From: Primulina eburnea
Lineage: Eukaryota; Streptophyta; Magnoliopsida; Lamiales; Gesneriaceae
Assembly (NCBI RefSeq): GCF_022965805.1
Contig: NC_133101.1
Location: 22,902,868 to 22,966,867, forward strand
Direction: 5' to 3'
Length of the DNA stretch: 64,000 nucleotides
Position numbers and translations under genes: made by a program. Shown piece after piece: positions 11,520 to 24,176 of the stretch (the stretch's first letter is position 1; each line of letters opens with the position of its first letter). Below the pieces are notes generated by a model. That model ran no database searches and was not told the origin of the DNA. It worked only from the letters and a program-made list of their open reading frames with translations.

Positions 11520-13541
11520 CTATTTGGGTCCAAGCCTTATCAGTCCTTTGGGGACCCACATTTGTACAATTCTTGGTGACCTTGTACTTCGGGTACCCAA
11601 AGATGTGTGTGCAATAGAAGGTCTGTTATTTCTAACAGTATGCATATTAAAATGTTGTTCCTCCCTTCTGTTTCTGTTTTCCAGTCTGTATCTCTTCTGA
11701 ACAGGTTTAGAGTTGTAGTATAGGTGGTTTTTAACCTTCATAGGATGTTGTCTTCCGGAGTTGAATGCTTTTCTGAATCTAGAACTCTGGTCAACTTTTT
11801 CCTTAGGTTTAACGTAACCCAGACCATAGTGCATTCTTTTGTTCATCTGATTTACATTCTTTTCAACTGAAGCAGTAGGTACCTCTGGTTCCTGTACCAC
11901 ACTGGATTTCACAAAGTGAATGTATTTCCCTTTGCACATATCTAGTGTTGGCTTAGTATTAGTTTCAGAAGTGCCTTCATTATTACAAAAACCGAGACTA
12001 CTCCTATCTCCTGATTGTTTTTGTAATTCTTGCATCTTTTCCAATGAAACAGAAGACTTGTTCCATGCATTTACCAGTAGCGACAACTTCTGGTTTTCAG
12101 AAAGCATCTTCTGGTAATCTGCTTTGGCTCTTTCATTCTCAGTTATTAATTTACTCATCTTAACTTGTAAATCATTACAGCTGTCTACTTGCAAGCAAGT
12201 TAACTTACTGTTCTGATTCTTTAAGTTCTGATTTTCGATCTTAACTTCTTCAAATGATTGAGAAAGTCTGGAATACTCTTTTACCATGTCATGTAGTGCA
12301 TCAATCAAATCATTTTGTGTAAATTCATTTGAGTCAAAATCAAATACATCTTCAAATGTCTAGGTTGAGTCATTGTCTGCCATGAGACATTTGACTTCTT
12401 CTGCATCACTATCACTGGAATGGCTTTCTGAGTCAGATGACTCAGAACTAGAGTCCGCCCATTTGGATTTGCTTTCTTCGGCAATCATTGCTTTTCGATC
12501 TCTTCTGGTCTTTTTGTCATTTCTCTTGTGATCCTTTCTCTTTTGGTCATCCTTCTTTGGTTTAGGACAATCAGCAATGAAGTGACCTATCTTTCCACAG
12601 TTAAAGCATCCCATATCACCAGATGGTGAATCTTTCTTGAAGTTGCGATTGGGACCCTGATAAGTTCGATGGTTCTTCTTCATGAACCTGGAGAATTTCT
12701 TTACAAATAAGGACATAGCATCACTACTGATTTGTTCAGCAGTCTTCTCCAATGTATTGTCAATGATCACAGTAGGTAATGCCTGAGGTGCAACTGCAGC
12801 AGTAGTAGAAGAGGTAGTGGCAGTAGCAGTAAGAGCAGTAGCAGTAGCAGCAAGAGCCTTGGTAGGTAGGCTTGAAGGCTTCTCTCCACTTCTTACTTCC
12901 AATTCGAACTCGTAAGCTTTCAGATCTGCAAATAAGTCGTGCAGTTCCAATTTGTTCAAATCTTTGGACACTCTCATAGCCATTGTTTTAACATCCCATT
13001 CTCTGGGTAAGGCTCTCATCACCTTGAGGGCTATCTCTCTGTTGCTATGCTCTTTACCCAGAGCTGTTAGCTCATTAACCAGGCTACTGAATCTTTCATC
13101 AAACTCGTTTAGAGTTTCACCAGCTCTCATTTTTAGATTTTCGAACTTCTGCATTGCTACAGACAGTGTGTTTTCTTTCGTTTGCTCATTTCCTTCACAT
13201 ATCTGGATGAGCTTCTCCCAAATATCCTTTGCAGTAGAACACATTTTGATCTTGCTAAAAGTGTTCTTGTCGAGAGTTTTATACAATATATCCTTCGCCA
13301 CATTATCCAGGTTGGCCTTCTTCTTATCTTCACTGGTTCATTCACTTCTTGATTTTTCAACCATCTGTGGTGCACCCTCAGTAACAGCAACAGCTGTATT
13401 AGGCTTTAATATTTTCAGTGGACCATCTGTGATGACATACCACATGTCATCATCTTGTGCTGCAAGATGAGCTTGCATTCTGATCTTCCAGTCATCGAAA
13501 TCTTCCTTAGAGAACATAGGGATCTTGCTGAAGTGTGCCAT
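11520..13541 (-). pseudogene. Copia gag with CCHC knuckle and coiled coil, two in-frame stops
   Basis: I start at ATG 13541 (MAHFSKIPMF); an upstream extension would need a TTG inside the primer site. The frame is continuous except for TGA at 13338-13340 (fits a TGG to TGA change) and TAG at 12360-12362 (fits CAG to TAG). The UBN2/gag-like domain lies at 12900-13541, an Ala/Thr-rich linker follows, then the zinc knuckle CFNCGKIGHFIADC (about 12571-12612), an acidic Ser/Asp/Glu-rich segment, and a long coiled coil (about 12000-12308). The coiled coil downstream of the knuckle agrees with Sirevirus gag. The frame changes between gag and protease near 11500-11520, so pol would require a shift or the copy has lost a base. 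Confidence 0.85.
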
Positions 13542-13570
13542 TTGTTGTAGTTTTTCACGAACAAGAATAA

Positions 13571-13587
13571 CCTGCTCTGATTCCAAT
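13571..13587 (-). other. Primer-binding site, tRNA-Met type
   Basis: Directly inside the 5' LTR the minus strand reads TTGGAATCAGAGCAGG, close to the plant initiator tRNA-Met primer motif TGGTATCAGAGC with one mismatch in the first half. Confidence 0.8.
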
Positions 13588-14594
13588 TGTTGAGGATCGA
13601 AGTTGAGTTTAGAGGGGGGGTGAATAAACTCTACTCGTTTTTCTTTCTTTTCTGATGAGGTACTAAAATCCTGTTAGGGATAGTAGTTTATCTTGTGCGT
13701 ACACTTTCACCTGATTACAATAAAACGTGCGGAAACAATCTGATGAAGTAGTTGAAAGACAATAAAACAGTAGGCAGCAGTTGTTTATGGAAGTTCGAAG
13801 ATAAACTCTTCTACGTCTCCCCTTCTCCTGTTTCCAGAAAGTATAACTAAAAGACTTTGGATATTACAATACAACTCTTGTACACACCCACTTCAGAAGG
13901 ACTTATACCTCGGCCTACTGAAACTCTTAGTTTCTCAACTCACAAAAATGCGAAACACGAAGTTCTGAAAAGATTCTTTTCAGATTACAAACTCTTCTTG
14001 ATAAAGTATAAGTGATGTAAAGATTGTGAAGAGTGTAAGAATCAGTAGCACAAGATGATCTTCGAAAGATCAGATATTAGCTATGAAGCGTGTGCTACTT
14101 TTCTTTGTGTTGAACTTTAAGTACTCAAGGAATTTTGAGATTTGTCTAATAAGAGATAATAGCTTTGTTCCTTGAAAGATGATATTATGCAAAGTGTCGT
14201 GTCGTATAAGGAATTGATCCATGTATATATAATCGACTGAGTTCAACGTTCACAATCAGAGGATGTCTCCAGATAACTGATACAATCAGCTTTATTACCA
14301 AAAGAAGTTCCTGCAGAAAAGCTATAAAACAATCAGTCTTGTTTCATACTTAATTGGGTAAAGTGCATTAAATGATTCCGTAAAGTATTTAATGCTGCAA
14401 TTAATACTAGTACTAGGAACTCTTTAACGGTAACAATAAAGATAGCAACGTTAGGAAGCGTCCTCTACTGTTTTGTATTACTATCCTTTCTACTGGTTTA
14501 GTTTTATTAGACCAGTAGCTTCTGATAAGTTAGTCTACTGTTCTGGTCTGCTGGTTTTAGTTAATCATCGCCACAATAAAATTCATGCCTAACA
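13588..14594 (-). repeat. 5' LTR of the Sirevirus-like element
   Basis: 1007 bp, TG...CA ends, partner of 3162-4179. On the minus strand it contains the same TATATATA-type box (around 14220-14235) and would drive the element's transcript leftwards. Confidence 0.93.
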
Positions 14595-14599
14595 TATAT

Positions 14600-14958
14600 A
14601 ATTGGCTATTTTCCATTTCCTCTACATTTGCATGCAGTTGGATTACATCATCTTAATTTTTGACATTATAATATTACTTTAGTTATTTCGATAAGAATTT
14701 TTTAAAAAAAATTAAACATGATATATGTTATAAACATGGATTATTTTTCACTAAAAAATGAACTTTGACACCAAAATTAATTAGTTTCGCGCACAGAAAT
14801 ATATTTACATATTCGAATTCGAGATTAAAATTAATCGAGTCGGTACACGTATGACTCAAAATAGAATTCATGCTCGATTTGTAATATTCAAACCTACTAT
14901 GAATTTAATTAACGATAAGTTCCAATTATTGCACTAGGTTGAATATTAAACTTCAATT
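14600..14958. other. AT-rich DNA, nothing recognised
   Basis: Short host-type AT-rich stretch between the copia target duplication and the left end of the CGGTATACCG-rich element. I see no reading frame or repeat. Confidence 0.6.
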
Positions 14959-14977
14959 CTGTAAGTAGGGGTGGTTT

Positions 14978-17900
14978 TGTAGAACCCGAAAATCATATTT
15001 CGTATAAGCCATGCATAATTGCTACTATTTAAATTAAAAATGAATATTTTATATAAATATGAAATGTTTGATTTATTTTAATAATTTTAAGTCATGATTA
15101 TTTATTTTAAAAGTAGATCTTTAATTTTATCTTTTCAGGATAAATACGCGAGGTCGGACCGGAGTTTGAGATTTGAGATAAGATTAATAATAAGAAAAAT
15201 ATTCTTAAATTTAATTTAAGTCAAAGAATGATTTAATTTAAAGAAGTATAATGTTTTAGGATTCATATAAATTAATTAGAGCTAAGTTATTAAATATAAT
15301 TCTTTAGATTAATATTTAATTAATGCTTAAATTAAAATATGTAAACATATGTGGGTGAATTAATCTAGATATAAAATATTCAAGAAATTAAATATAACAT
15401 TTAAATACTTAAATTGTTAACCATGCAATGCCATACAAGAGTTCATTTTAAATTAAGGTGTAAATCCACTAAATTATATAATAGATGTATTAAACCTCAA
15501 GCATTTAGAATACAAGATTTAAACAATAAAATACCATGCAAGTTAGTAATAATAATTTTGGGTCCAACATTTAAAATATTTCAAAGGTTGGTAACTCTCA
15601 AGTCAAACCATCTCTAATTGCACTTCATGGTGTATTCATTTCCCATTTTTGTAATTCACTAAATAATAGTAAATTAAATACTAGAACCCACATCATTTTC
15701 CTCAAACCATTATCTAAACAAAGTATCGAGCACATGCAGTAGGAATAAGAAACAAGAAACCAAGGCAACAAGGAATGAGAAGACATTCAAAAAACCATTC
15801 ACCTCCTTCACTTGTAACTCCCATTTTAATGTATGTTATGACCCATTTAACACCACTTATAACATTCATCTTCATTACTTACATATCCTACACTAATATG
15901 CTCGAAAAATCAGAAGGAAACAACTGACAAAAATCGTGAAAGGCATCGGCTAGCAAGGGAATGAGAATCATTTCAAAAATTCTTCAACTTCTTGACTTGT
16001 AACTCCCACCTTAATGCATATAATGGCACCTTTAAGACCTCTTGTAACCATCACCTCCATTACATAACACTTCTCCATCCCTGTACCGAAATTATCAGAA
16101 AAAACAGCAACTTAAATCGAGCAATAACAGCAGAAACAAAGAAGGGAAAACCAACTCCGACTCCGCCGCTCGTCTTCGTCGTATTGATTTGTTTTTGTGT
16201 CAAAACAAATTCCAGGCATGTATATATTATTCCTTTGCTCTGCAATCAAGTTATATTAGCTATTTTAAATCAGTATATGTTCATAAACCAGGTGACAAAA
16301 CGCATTTTGACAGCAACACCCTTGACAAATCTGTACAGCATCTCGGTTTTTTTTTATGGTGCTTCACGGCTACTGTAATTTTGTTGGTTTCAGGAGTTGT
16401 TTCGATTCCAGGCTTTCATGACTGATTCTAGGCATAATTTAGAATGTGTTATGGTGTTTTTCGTTCATTTGTTTCAGTCCATGCCCTCACAAAACGAAAG
16501 AATGACAACAGAATTTCCCTTATGTGCATAATGGGTCTCGGTTTGGCCATTGAGTGGGTAAGGTGAGTGTGTTCGAATCATGGCTGTCCTAGGGACTGTA
16601 GCCATGGTTAGAACCCAACCTTATCATGTCTAGGAAGTGACCAAATCAGTTTCTCCAAGCCTAGTTCACAGATCATTCAGATTTTTACAGCAACATGTCA
16701 AGTTTCCCACGGTTCTAAAATTCTGTTTTTTTTATGAAGGTGGTTTCAGTTTTGGTGTGTTATTTGGATTATGGTTGGCTTCTAGCCCATAGCCATGATT
16801 CATACAACTCTCCATCATGTCTAGATCGAGCTAAGGTCGATCAAATGGCCCTTGGAACGAGACAAGACAGTACAATATTGCGATACAAAACACTACACAA
16901 CAAGTGAGCTCTCGGTAAGAGCTTGATTTTGTCCTAGGTATTGGTTTGGGTTATGGTTGGCTTTTAGCCCTTAGCCATGGTCCAAGCCATCATTAGGATG
17001 TTGGTATGAGTCTCTGGTTGATGGTTCAAGCCCACGGCCATTTGTTTCATCTATATACCTCATGCACACGCCATAGCTGCTACTGAAATTTCTGTATGTG
17101 ACAGCAATTGTGAGTCCGATTCAGAAGGCTTGTGTGAGTTCTTGGTGGGCTTTTAGCCTATGGCCTTGGACTGGACACTACCTTAATGAGTTAGGAAAGT
17201 CGTGTTTTTGGTCGTTCGTGATTTGGTCGAGTTTAGAGCTCGTACGAGAATTTACGGTGAAAGGTGCCAAAATGACTCTCGAAAGAGTGTTTTATGTTTT
17301 TTTTTTAGTTCCATTCACCTATTTTTTCGTGTTTTACAGTCATTATGCATATTATTCAGTATGTTTGGAGTATTTTTAATCATGGTTAAACGTCGGTTTA
17401 ATATTGGTTCCGGTTGGTACATGCCATGATTAAGAATCAAGTTGTTGGTCCGAATCGTCTCGTTTTTGGTTCAATTGTCAAGTTTTGGGCAAGTTAAGAT
17501 TTATTTCATGTGTCACATATTAGAATTAAGTCGCAGCAAGCCTGGGAACGATTCAACTCATCCGGTAAAAATAAGGTTATAATTATATTACGTGCATAAA
17601 AATATAAAATGTTTATTTTGAGATATATGCTATATGTCTTGTGGCCACCTTACGTTTATGGGTCTGGAAGTCAGTAGGCGCGACCGAGGACCTCTCTGCC
17701 CGGTGACTTATGACCGGTTTATGATTATGTATGGGTAAAGACATCCAGTCCAAGGGCTGTGATTGATCTCTACCGCCCAGTATACTGTGGTTTAGTCTGA
17801 TCAAGCGCTTACGTTATGTTATGGGCCACTTGCTTAGAAACATTATCTCTACCAGAAAAATAATGATATGTTATGACATAACTCTATTGAGCAAAGCTTT

Positions 17901-18361
17901 TACGTATGATTTTCAGATATGCACGTAGTTATAATTATTCATGATACGATTTTCACCGTACGCCTTAAGATACATTATTTTTACATTGCATGCGGTTTTA
18001 TGATATATTTACTTATTATTCACGATATATATACATGTTGAGTCTTTAGACTCACTACTCGACTGTTGTAGGTATTGATGAGGTCGAGACCGCGGGGCGG
18101 AGACCAGTGAGCGATCTTGGGACAGCAGTAGTAGACCCGAGGACCTCATGATTTAATTTATGCACCTTTTATCATTCAAACTCGATTTTAACATGTCGGA
18201 CTATTTTTAAATTACTGTTTGAAACACTATGTTGACTTCCGCTGTTATTTTGAGGTTATGTTATTTACATGTTTATTTTATAAATTGGGCAAGATATTTA
18301 TTTATTTAGAAATTTTTTAATAATTCAGCCAAATTATGAATACGAAATATGGGCCTTTTCA
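14978..18361 (+). repeat. Left (5') LTR of the outer gypsy element
   Basis: 3384 bp with TG...CA ends, immediately followed by the primer site. The segment 15051-16033 has no counterpart in the right LTR. Open frames inside it (15414-15617, 15992-16425, 17098-17429) are not genes. Confidence 0.9.
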
Positions 18362-18363
18362 GT

Positions 18364-18376
18364 TGGTATCAGAGCC
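18364..18376 (+). other. Primer-binding site of the outer gypsy element
   Basis: TGGTATCAGAGCC, the usual plant initiator tRNA-Met primer site, two bases after the LTR end. Confidence 0.92.
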
Positions 18377-18611
18377 TATGATCTTGTAAAGGGTTGTACT
18401 ACTACTTCTCTCGAGAAGCTCATGAAGTCACGTCTTCGGTCTGTAAGTTTTACGATTACGCATTTCGTTTAAAGCATGGAATATTTTTTTACATCATGAT
18501 TGCTTGAAATATTTTTTTTCAAGGTTACCATTATGCGTTATTTATTTAAATTTAAAGAAAATAGTGGAATTATGCATGTTGGTTATGTATGGGTTATAAA
18601 TATGGAACAGC

Positions 18612-19680
18612 ATGCCTCCAAGACGCCGTGTTGGACGCCCGAGAGGTGATGATGAGCGCCGTCATGAGGACGGTGAGGATGAGAGAAAAGGGGAGAACGA
18701 GGAGAGAGATTTACCACCACCCCCTCCACCAGACATGAATGCCCAGATGCTAGCTGGGATGACTCAGTTCTTCGCACAGTTTGCGGGGAACAATGCAGTG
18801 GGAGCCAGACAGACGGGACCAGAGGGTATCTATGAGCGGTTCATGAAGATGCGACCAAAGGAATTCTTAGGGACGTCCGATCCTATGGCTTCCGAGGGTT
18901 GGATTAAGTCTCTTGAGGTTATTTTCGAGTTTATGGGGCTTGAAGATGGAGATAGGGTTCGATGTGCGACCTCTCTGTTCGGAGGAGACGCTCGCCTATG
19001 GTGGGAAGGAGCATCAGTGGCTTTGGATTTGACTACTTTGAGCTGGGCGCGCTTCACAGAGGTATTCTACTCTAAATATTTTACTGAAGATGTGCGTTCA
19101 AGGTTGACCACAGAGTTCATGACCCTGAGGCAGGGAGACTCGACTGTTACGGAGTTCATCCGTAAGTTCGAGAGGGGATGTCATTTTGTACCCCTAATTT
19201 CTAATGATGCTGGAGCTAAATTGATGCATTTTATGAATGGTCTGCAGCCGATCTTATGCCGTGATGTTAGGGTGGCTGGCCCTACTACCTATGATGATGC
19301 TGTTTCCAGAGCTCTAGCGGCAGAGCAAGACCAACATGATATTGAGCGTGATCGCCAGGGTAAACGACCATTTCAGGCACCACACCGTCCTCCTCAACAG
19401 CAGCATCAGAATAAGAGACCTTTCCACGGTCCACCCAGGAACAAAGGACCACAACAGCAACAGCAGGGAAGAGCAGTCCCGAGGACAGTGGAGTATCCAG
19501 TCTGTGCCAAGTGCTCACGTTGTCATACTGGGACTTGTATGTATGGTTCGGGAAAGTGTTACAAATGTGGTAGTACTGACCACATATTGAAGAATTGCCC
19601 TAAGAAGAATCTGCCTACCCAAGGCAGAGTTTTTGCTCTACATGCTGCGGAGACTAACCCGGAGACGATGCTTATGACAG
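18612..19680 (+). CDS. gag of the outer gypsy element (first exon of a split gag-pol)
   Basis: It begins MPPRRRVGRPRGDDER at ATG 18612, 250 bases after the LTR. The retrotransposon gag domain is at about residues 75-215 (LWWEGASVAL and FYSKYFTEDVRSRL blocks), followed by a Gln/Pro/Arg-rich segment and a zinc knuckle CYKCGSTDHILKNC near residue 316. If read without splicing the frame stops at 19697 after 361 residues. Removing 19681-19877 joins it in phase to the protease at 19878, which restores the motif order seen in sister elements. Gag packages element RNA in virus-like particles. This part has no internal stop, unlike the downstream pol. Confidence 0.88.
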
Positions 19681-19877
19681 GTATCCTAAATCCTTAAGTT
19701 GTATTTGAAGTTTAATGTTTTGGGTTAAGATTTTTTAACTTAGAATTTATGATAGGATTTCATGTTCTAACCAGTGTTAGCTACGGGGATTTAGGTTAGA
19801 AGAACTTGACCTTTGCATGTTTATAAGCATAGTTCTTGTAAAACTATTGGGTTTAGCATAATATTCCAATCTTTCAG
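19681..19877 (+). other. Intron-like sequence at the gag/protease junction
   Basis: 197 bases beginning GTATCC and ending TTTCAG, AT-rich, with a CTAAC branch-point-like word near 19770 and a pyrimidine-rich 3' end. Codon phase is kept exactly: the first base of the split codon is 19680 and the next two are 19878-19879. The related inner element at 25413 is continuous across the same point. Confidence 0.7.
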
Positions 19878-22800
19878 GGAGAATCTTTATAGCCGGTTCA
19901 GCTATGAAAGCCTTGATAGATTCAGGGGTTACTCATTCGTTCATTTCAGAAACCTTTGCAAATTCTCTCAAGATCAAATCAATTGGGCTAGACATAGCGT
20001 ATTCAGTAGCATTGCCTTCTGGAGAGGAGATGACAGCTACTAATGTGATCCGAGATATAGACCTTGAACTTCATGGTAATCTTGTGTATGCGGATCTGAT
20101 CGTTCTGCCGATGCAGGAATTTGATATAATTCTGGGGATGGACTGGCGATTGAGGAACCGAGTTTTGATTGACTTCCAGCGGAGATCTGTTCTAGTCCGA
20201 CCGCCTGGGATGGAACAATTCTTATTCGAGCCAGAAATGTATTTTAATTTACCGCGTATGATATCTTGTGTCCAGGCTAGGAAGCTCATTCATAGAGGGT
20301 GCCGAGCATTTTTAGCTACTCTTGTATCTGCTCCCGAGATGCCCAAACAGTCACCATCCGACGTTCCTATTGTCCGGGATTTTCTAGACGTTTTTCCTGA
20401 CGACGTCTCTGGTTTACCACCTGTGCGAGAGGTGGAATTTTATATTGAGCTCATGCCAGGTACCACACCGATATCGAAAGCACCATACCGATTAGCACCG
20501 ACAGAGATGGCAGAACTCAAGAAACAGATTCAGGAACTTCTGACAAGGAGTTCATTCACCGAGCTTTTCGCCATGGGGCGCACCGGTCTTGTTTGTGAAG
20601 AAAAAGGATGGTTCGATGAGGCTCTGCATTGATTACCAGGAGTTGCACAGAGTTACAGTGAAGAACAAATACCCACTCCCGAGGATTGAGGATTTATTTG
20701 ACCAGTTGCAGGGAGCTTCAGTATTCTCCAAGATTGATCTGCGTCCTGCTTATCATCAGCTGAGAGTGAAAGAAGCCGATGTTCTCAAGACTGCTTTTAG
20801 GACTCGGTATGGCCACTTCGAGTTTCTTGTGATGTGGTTCGTTTTGACGAATGCGCCAGCGATTTTCATGGATCTCATGAATCGCGTATTTTAGCCATAT
20901 CTTGATCAGTTCGTGATAGTATTCATAGATGATATTCTCATCTACTCAAAGAATCAAGAGGATCACAGCCGACATCTGACCACAGTATTGCAGACCTTAC
21001 AAAAGCACAAGCTATTCGCGAAGTTCAGCAAATACGAGTTCTAGTTGGAGAAAGTGGCGTTTTTAGGCCACGTCGTTTCCAGCAGTGGTATTGAGGTAGA
21101 CCCGGCGAAAGTTGCAGCCGTCAGAGATTTGGTTGTGCCGCAAAATGCATCAGAGATCCGTAGTTTCCTTGGGCTAGCAGGATACTATCGGAAGTTTATT
21201 CAGGGATTCTCCTCCATCGCAGCTCCTCTCACGTCATTGACGAAGAAGAATGTTAAGTATGTGTGGAGCGAGGAATGTCAGAAGAGCTTCGATACATAGA
21301 AGCAAGCTCTTATTTCAGCGCCAGTGTTGGCCATGCCGTCAGGACCCGAGGATTTTGTTCTGTACACCGATGCTTCGAAACTCGGGTTAGGCGCAGTATT
21401 GATGCAGCATGGGAAGGTGATAGCATATGCTTCTCGTCAGTTGAAGATTCATGAGAAGAATTTTCTTACTCATGATCTAGAGTTGGCAGCCGTAGTATTT
21501 GCATTGAAGATTTGGAGGCATTATTTGTACGGAGAGAAGTGTCATTGCTTTACCGACCACAAAAGTATACCACAAAAGTATCAAATACTTCTTTACACAG
21601 AAAGAGTTGAATATGCGGCAGAGGCGTTGGCTGGAGCTAGTGAAGGACTACGACTGTGACATTAGCTATCATCCTGGTAAAGCTAATGTAGTTGCGGATG
21701 TGTTGAGCAGGAAAGTCGCAGGGATGGCTCATTTGGTGGTTTCGAGACCTTTTCAGTTAGAGATGCAGATGTTTGATCTAGAGACATATCCTCGAGGTAG
21801 AGTTCCTCGTCTATCTACTTTGACGATTCAGTCTTCTCTTCTAGACCGTATTCGCAGTGGGCAGTTAGCAGACGAGCAATTGGCTAAGTGGAGACAGAGA
21901 GATGAAGCCAAGGGCAGTATCTTGTACACAGTTAGAGACTGTATTGTCAGATATCGAGACAAAATGTGGGTTTCGATCAGCGATTCTATTCGAGAGGATA
22001 TCTTATCTGAGGCCCATATGTCGTCGTACTCTATTCATCCTGGGAGTACGAAGATGTACAAAGACCTGCAGCTATTATATTGGTGGCCAGGGATGAAGAG
22101 GGATATCAGACGATTTGTATCCGAGTGTCTGACGTGTCAGCTAGTGAAAGCGGAACATCAGAGACCAGCGGGTATGCTCAAGCCTCTTCCTATTCTCGAG
22201 TGAAAGTGGGAGAATGTCACCATGGACTTCGTTGTCGGTCTGCCAAAGTCAGTCAGAGGGTCGAATGCTATATGGGTGATTTTTGATCGTCTTATGAAGT
22301 CAGCTCACTTCTTGCCTATTAAGAATACTTTCTCCATGATCCAGTATGCAGAGTTATATATCCGGGAGATCGTCAGACTTCATGGTATTCCCGTTTCTAT
22401 AGTGCCTGACTGAGATCCTAGATTCACTTCATCATTTTGGAGGAGTCTACATTCAGCTATGGGTACGAAGTTGTTGTTTAGCACGGCTTTTCATCCACAA
22501 ACAGATGGTTAGTCCGAGAGAGTTATCCAGATTTTGGAAGATCTTCTTCGTGCATGTGTTCTTGATTTCTCCGGGAGTTGGGAATCAAAGCTACCATTGG
22601 TGGAGTTTACCTATAACAACAGTTTTCAGTCGTCTATAGGTATGGCTCCATATGTAGCACCGTACGGTCGTAAGTGTAGATCGCCTATTCATTGGGATGA
22701 AGAAGGGGAGAGAGCAGAATTGGGTCCGGAGATGGTGCAGCAGGCTGTTGATGTAGTAGTCAAGATCCGTGATAGGATGAGGACTGCTCAGAGTAGACAG

Positions 22801-23202
22801 AAGAGTTATGCGGATCAGAGGAGGAGATATCTGGATTTTGCTGTTGGTGACCATGTTTTCGTGAAAATAGCACCGATGAAAGGTGTCATGCGGACATTAG
22901 CTTATCGTGTTGCTCTTTCGCCGAATCTGGTCGGAGTACACAACGTGTTTCACGTCTCCATGTTGAGGAAGTATATGGCGAATCCATCGCATGTCTTGAA
23001 CTTTGAACCGTTACAGCTCACTCCGAACATGACTTATGAGGAAAGACCAGTGCAAATATTAGACAGGCAAGAGAAAAAGCTTCGGAACAAAATGGTCAAG
23101 CTAGTGAAAGTCAAATGGCTCAATCATTCAGAGAAGGAAGCTACATGGGAATCCGAGCCAGATATGAAGAATCGATATCCTGAGTTATTCGGTAAGTTTT
23201 AA
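19878..23202 (+). pseudogene. pol of the outer gypsy element, heavily disrupted
   Basis: The remains are in gypsy order: protease LIDSGVTHSF (about 19913), [14 protein letters not shown] (about 20600) and FIDDILIYS (about 20925), RNase H LYTDASK (about 21360), integrase zinc region and core (about 22010-22530), and a C-terminal ERPVQILD chromodomain-like tail. Breaks: two single-base losses near 20541-20560; stops at 20892, 21042, 21297, 22201, 22411 and 22510; a small tandem duplication near 21559-21580 that shifts frame; and a missing block of roughly 25-30 codons near 22893. Several stops fit TGG or CAG/CGA changes expected from deamination of methylated C. The end is at 23202. Confidence 0.9.
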
Positions 23203-23220
23203 TTTCAGGGACGAAATTCC

Positions 23221-23236
23221 TTTAAGGGGGTAGAGT
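23221..23236 (+). other. Polypurine tract of the outer gypsy element
   Basis: TTTAAGGGGGTAGAGT directly before the right LTR. Confidence 0.8.
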
Positions 23237-23948
23237 TGTAGAACCCGAAAATCAGATTTCATATAAGCCATGCATAATTGCTACTATTTAAATTAAAAAA
23301 GAATATTTTAAGACCTCTTGTAACCATCACCTCCATTACATAACACTTCTCCATCCCTGTGACCGAAATTATCAGAAGAAACAACAACTTAAATCGAGCA
23401 ATAACAGCAGAAACAAATAATGGAAAGCTAACTCCGACTCCGCCGCTCGTCTTCGTCGTATTGATTTGTTTTTGTGTCAAAACAAATTCCAGGCATGTAT
23501 ATATTATTCCTTTGCTCTGCAATCAAGTTATATTAGCTATTTTAAATCAGTATATGTTCATAAATCAAGTGACAAAACGCATTTTGAAAGCAACACCCTT
23601 GACAAATCTGTACAGCTTCTCGGTTTTTTTTTATGGTGCTTCACGGCTACTGTAATTTTGTTGGTTTCAAGAGTTGTTTCGATTCCAGGCATTCATGACT
23701 GCTTCTAGGCATAATTTAGAATGTGTTAGGGTGTTTTTGGTTCATTTGTTTCAGTCCATACCCTCACAAAACGAAAGAATGACAGCAGAATTTCCCTTAT
23801 GTGCAGAATGGGTCTCGGTTTGGCCATTGAGTGGGTAAGGTGAGTGTGTTCGAATCATGGCTGTAGTAGCCCGAATTCCAAATTGGGTAATTAACGGAGT
23901 AATGGTGATTAAGAAGGTTTAAGGTGTAATTTTGGCTATGGTCATGAT

Positions 23949-24170
23949 CGGACGGACCGAAGAGGGTTCGGAAGCACCGAAGAGTTCGGACGATCCGAAG
24001 TGTAGTTCGGTGAATCCGATCATAGGTGTCAAGTGTTGATCGACACGTCATTTTCCATGCATGTTCGGACGGTCCGAAGTGTATGATCGGAGGATCCGAT
24101 CATGAGCTGTCAAGAGCCAATGGACACGTAGCGTTCGGACGTTCCGAAGTGTTGTTCGGAGGATCCGAAC
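23949..24170 (+). promoter_or_regulatory. Array of eight TCGG...CCGA dyads in U3
   Basis: About eight inverted-repeat sites of roughly 15 bp, for example TTCGGACGATCCGAA (near 23986), TTCGGACGGTCCGAA (near 24064), ATCGGAGGATCCGAT (near 24086), TTCGGACGTTCCGAA (near 24133) and TTCGGAGGATCCGAA (near 24154). The array ends six bases before the TATA box and is repeated unchanged in the other LTR (30072-30293). This looks like a multi-site binding region for a dimeric factor; the factor is unknown. Confidence 0.6.
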
Positions 24171-24176
24171 ATGGCC

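Larger units (their letters stand above)
3162..14594 (-). mobile_element. Ty1/copia retrotransposon, Sirevirus-like, complete ends, coding region broken
   Basis: The element has two LTRs (3162-4179 and 13588-14594) that begin TGTTGAGG and end CTAACA, and it is flanked by the perfect 5-bp duplication TATAT (3157-3161 and 14595-14599). On the minus strand the order is 5' LTR, primer site, gag with CCHC knuckle and coiled coil, protease, integrase, reverse transcriptase, RNase H, a spacer, a long extra 3' ORF, polypurine tract and 3' LTR. Integrase before RT is the copia order. A long extra ORF after pol together with an extended coiled-coil gag is characteristic of Sireviruses. The LTRs differ at about a dozen positions by eye, so the insertion is fairly recent, but gag-pol carries several stops and frameshifts and cannot be translated whole. 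Confidence 0.93.

Noticed and set aside
21559..21580. Small tandem duplication in the outer pol as a functional repeat
   Set aside because: It is a local 13-base slippage product that shifts the frame in a dead gene.
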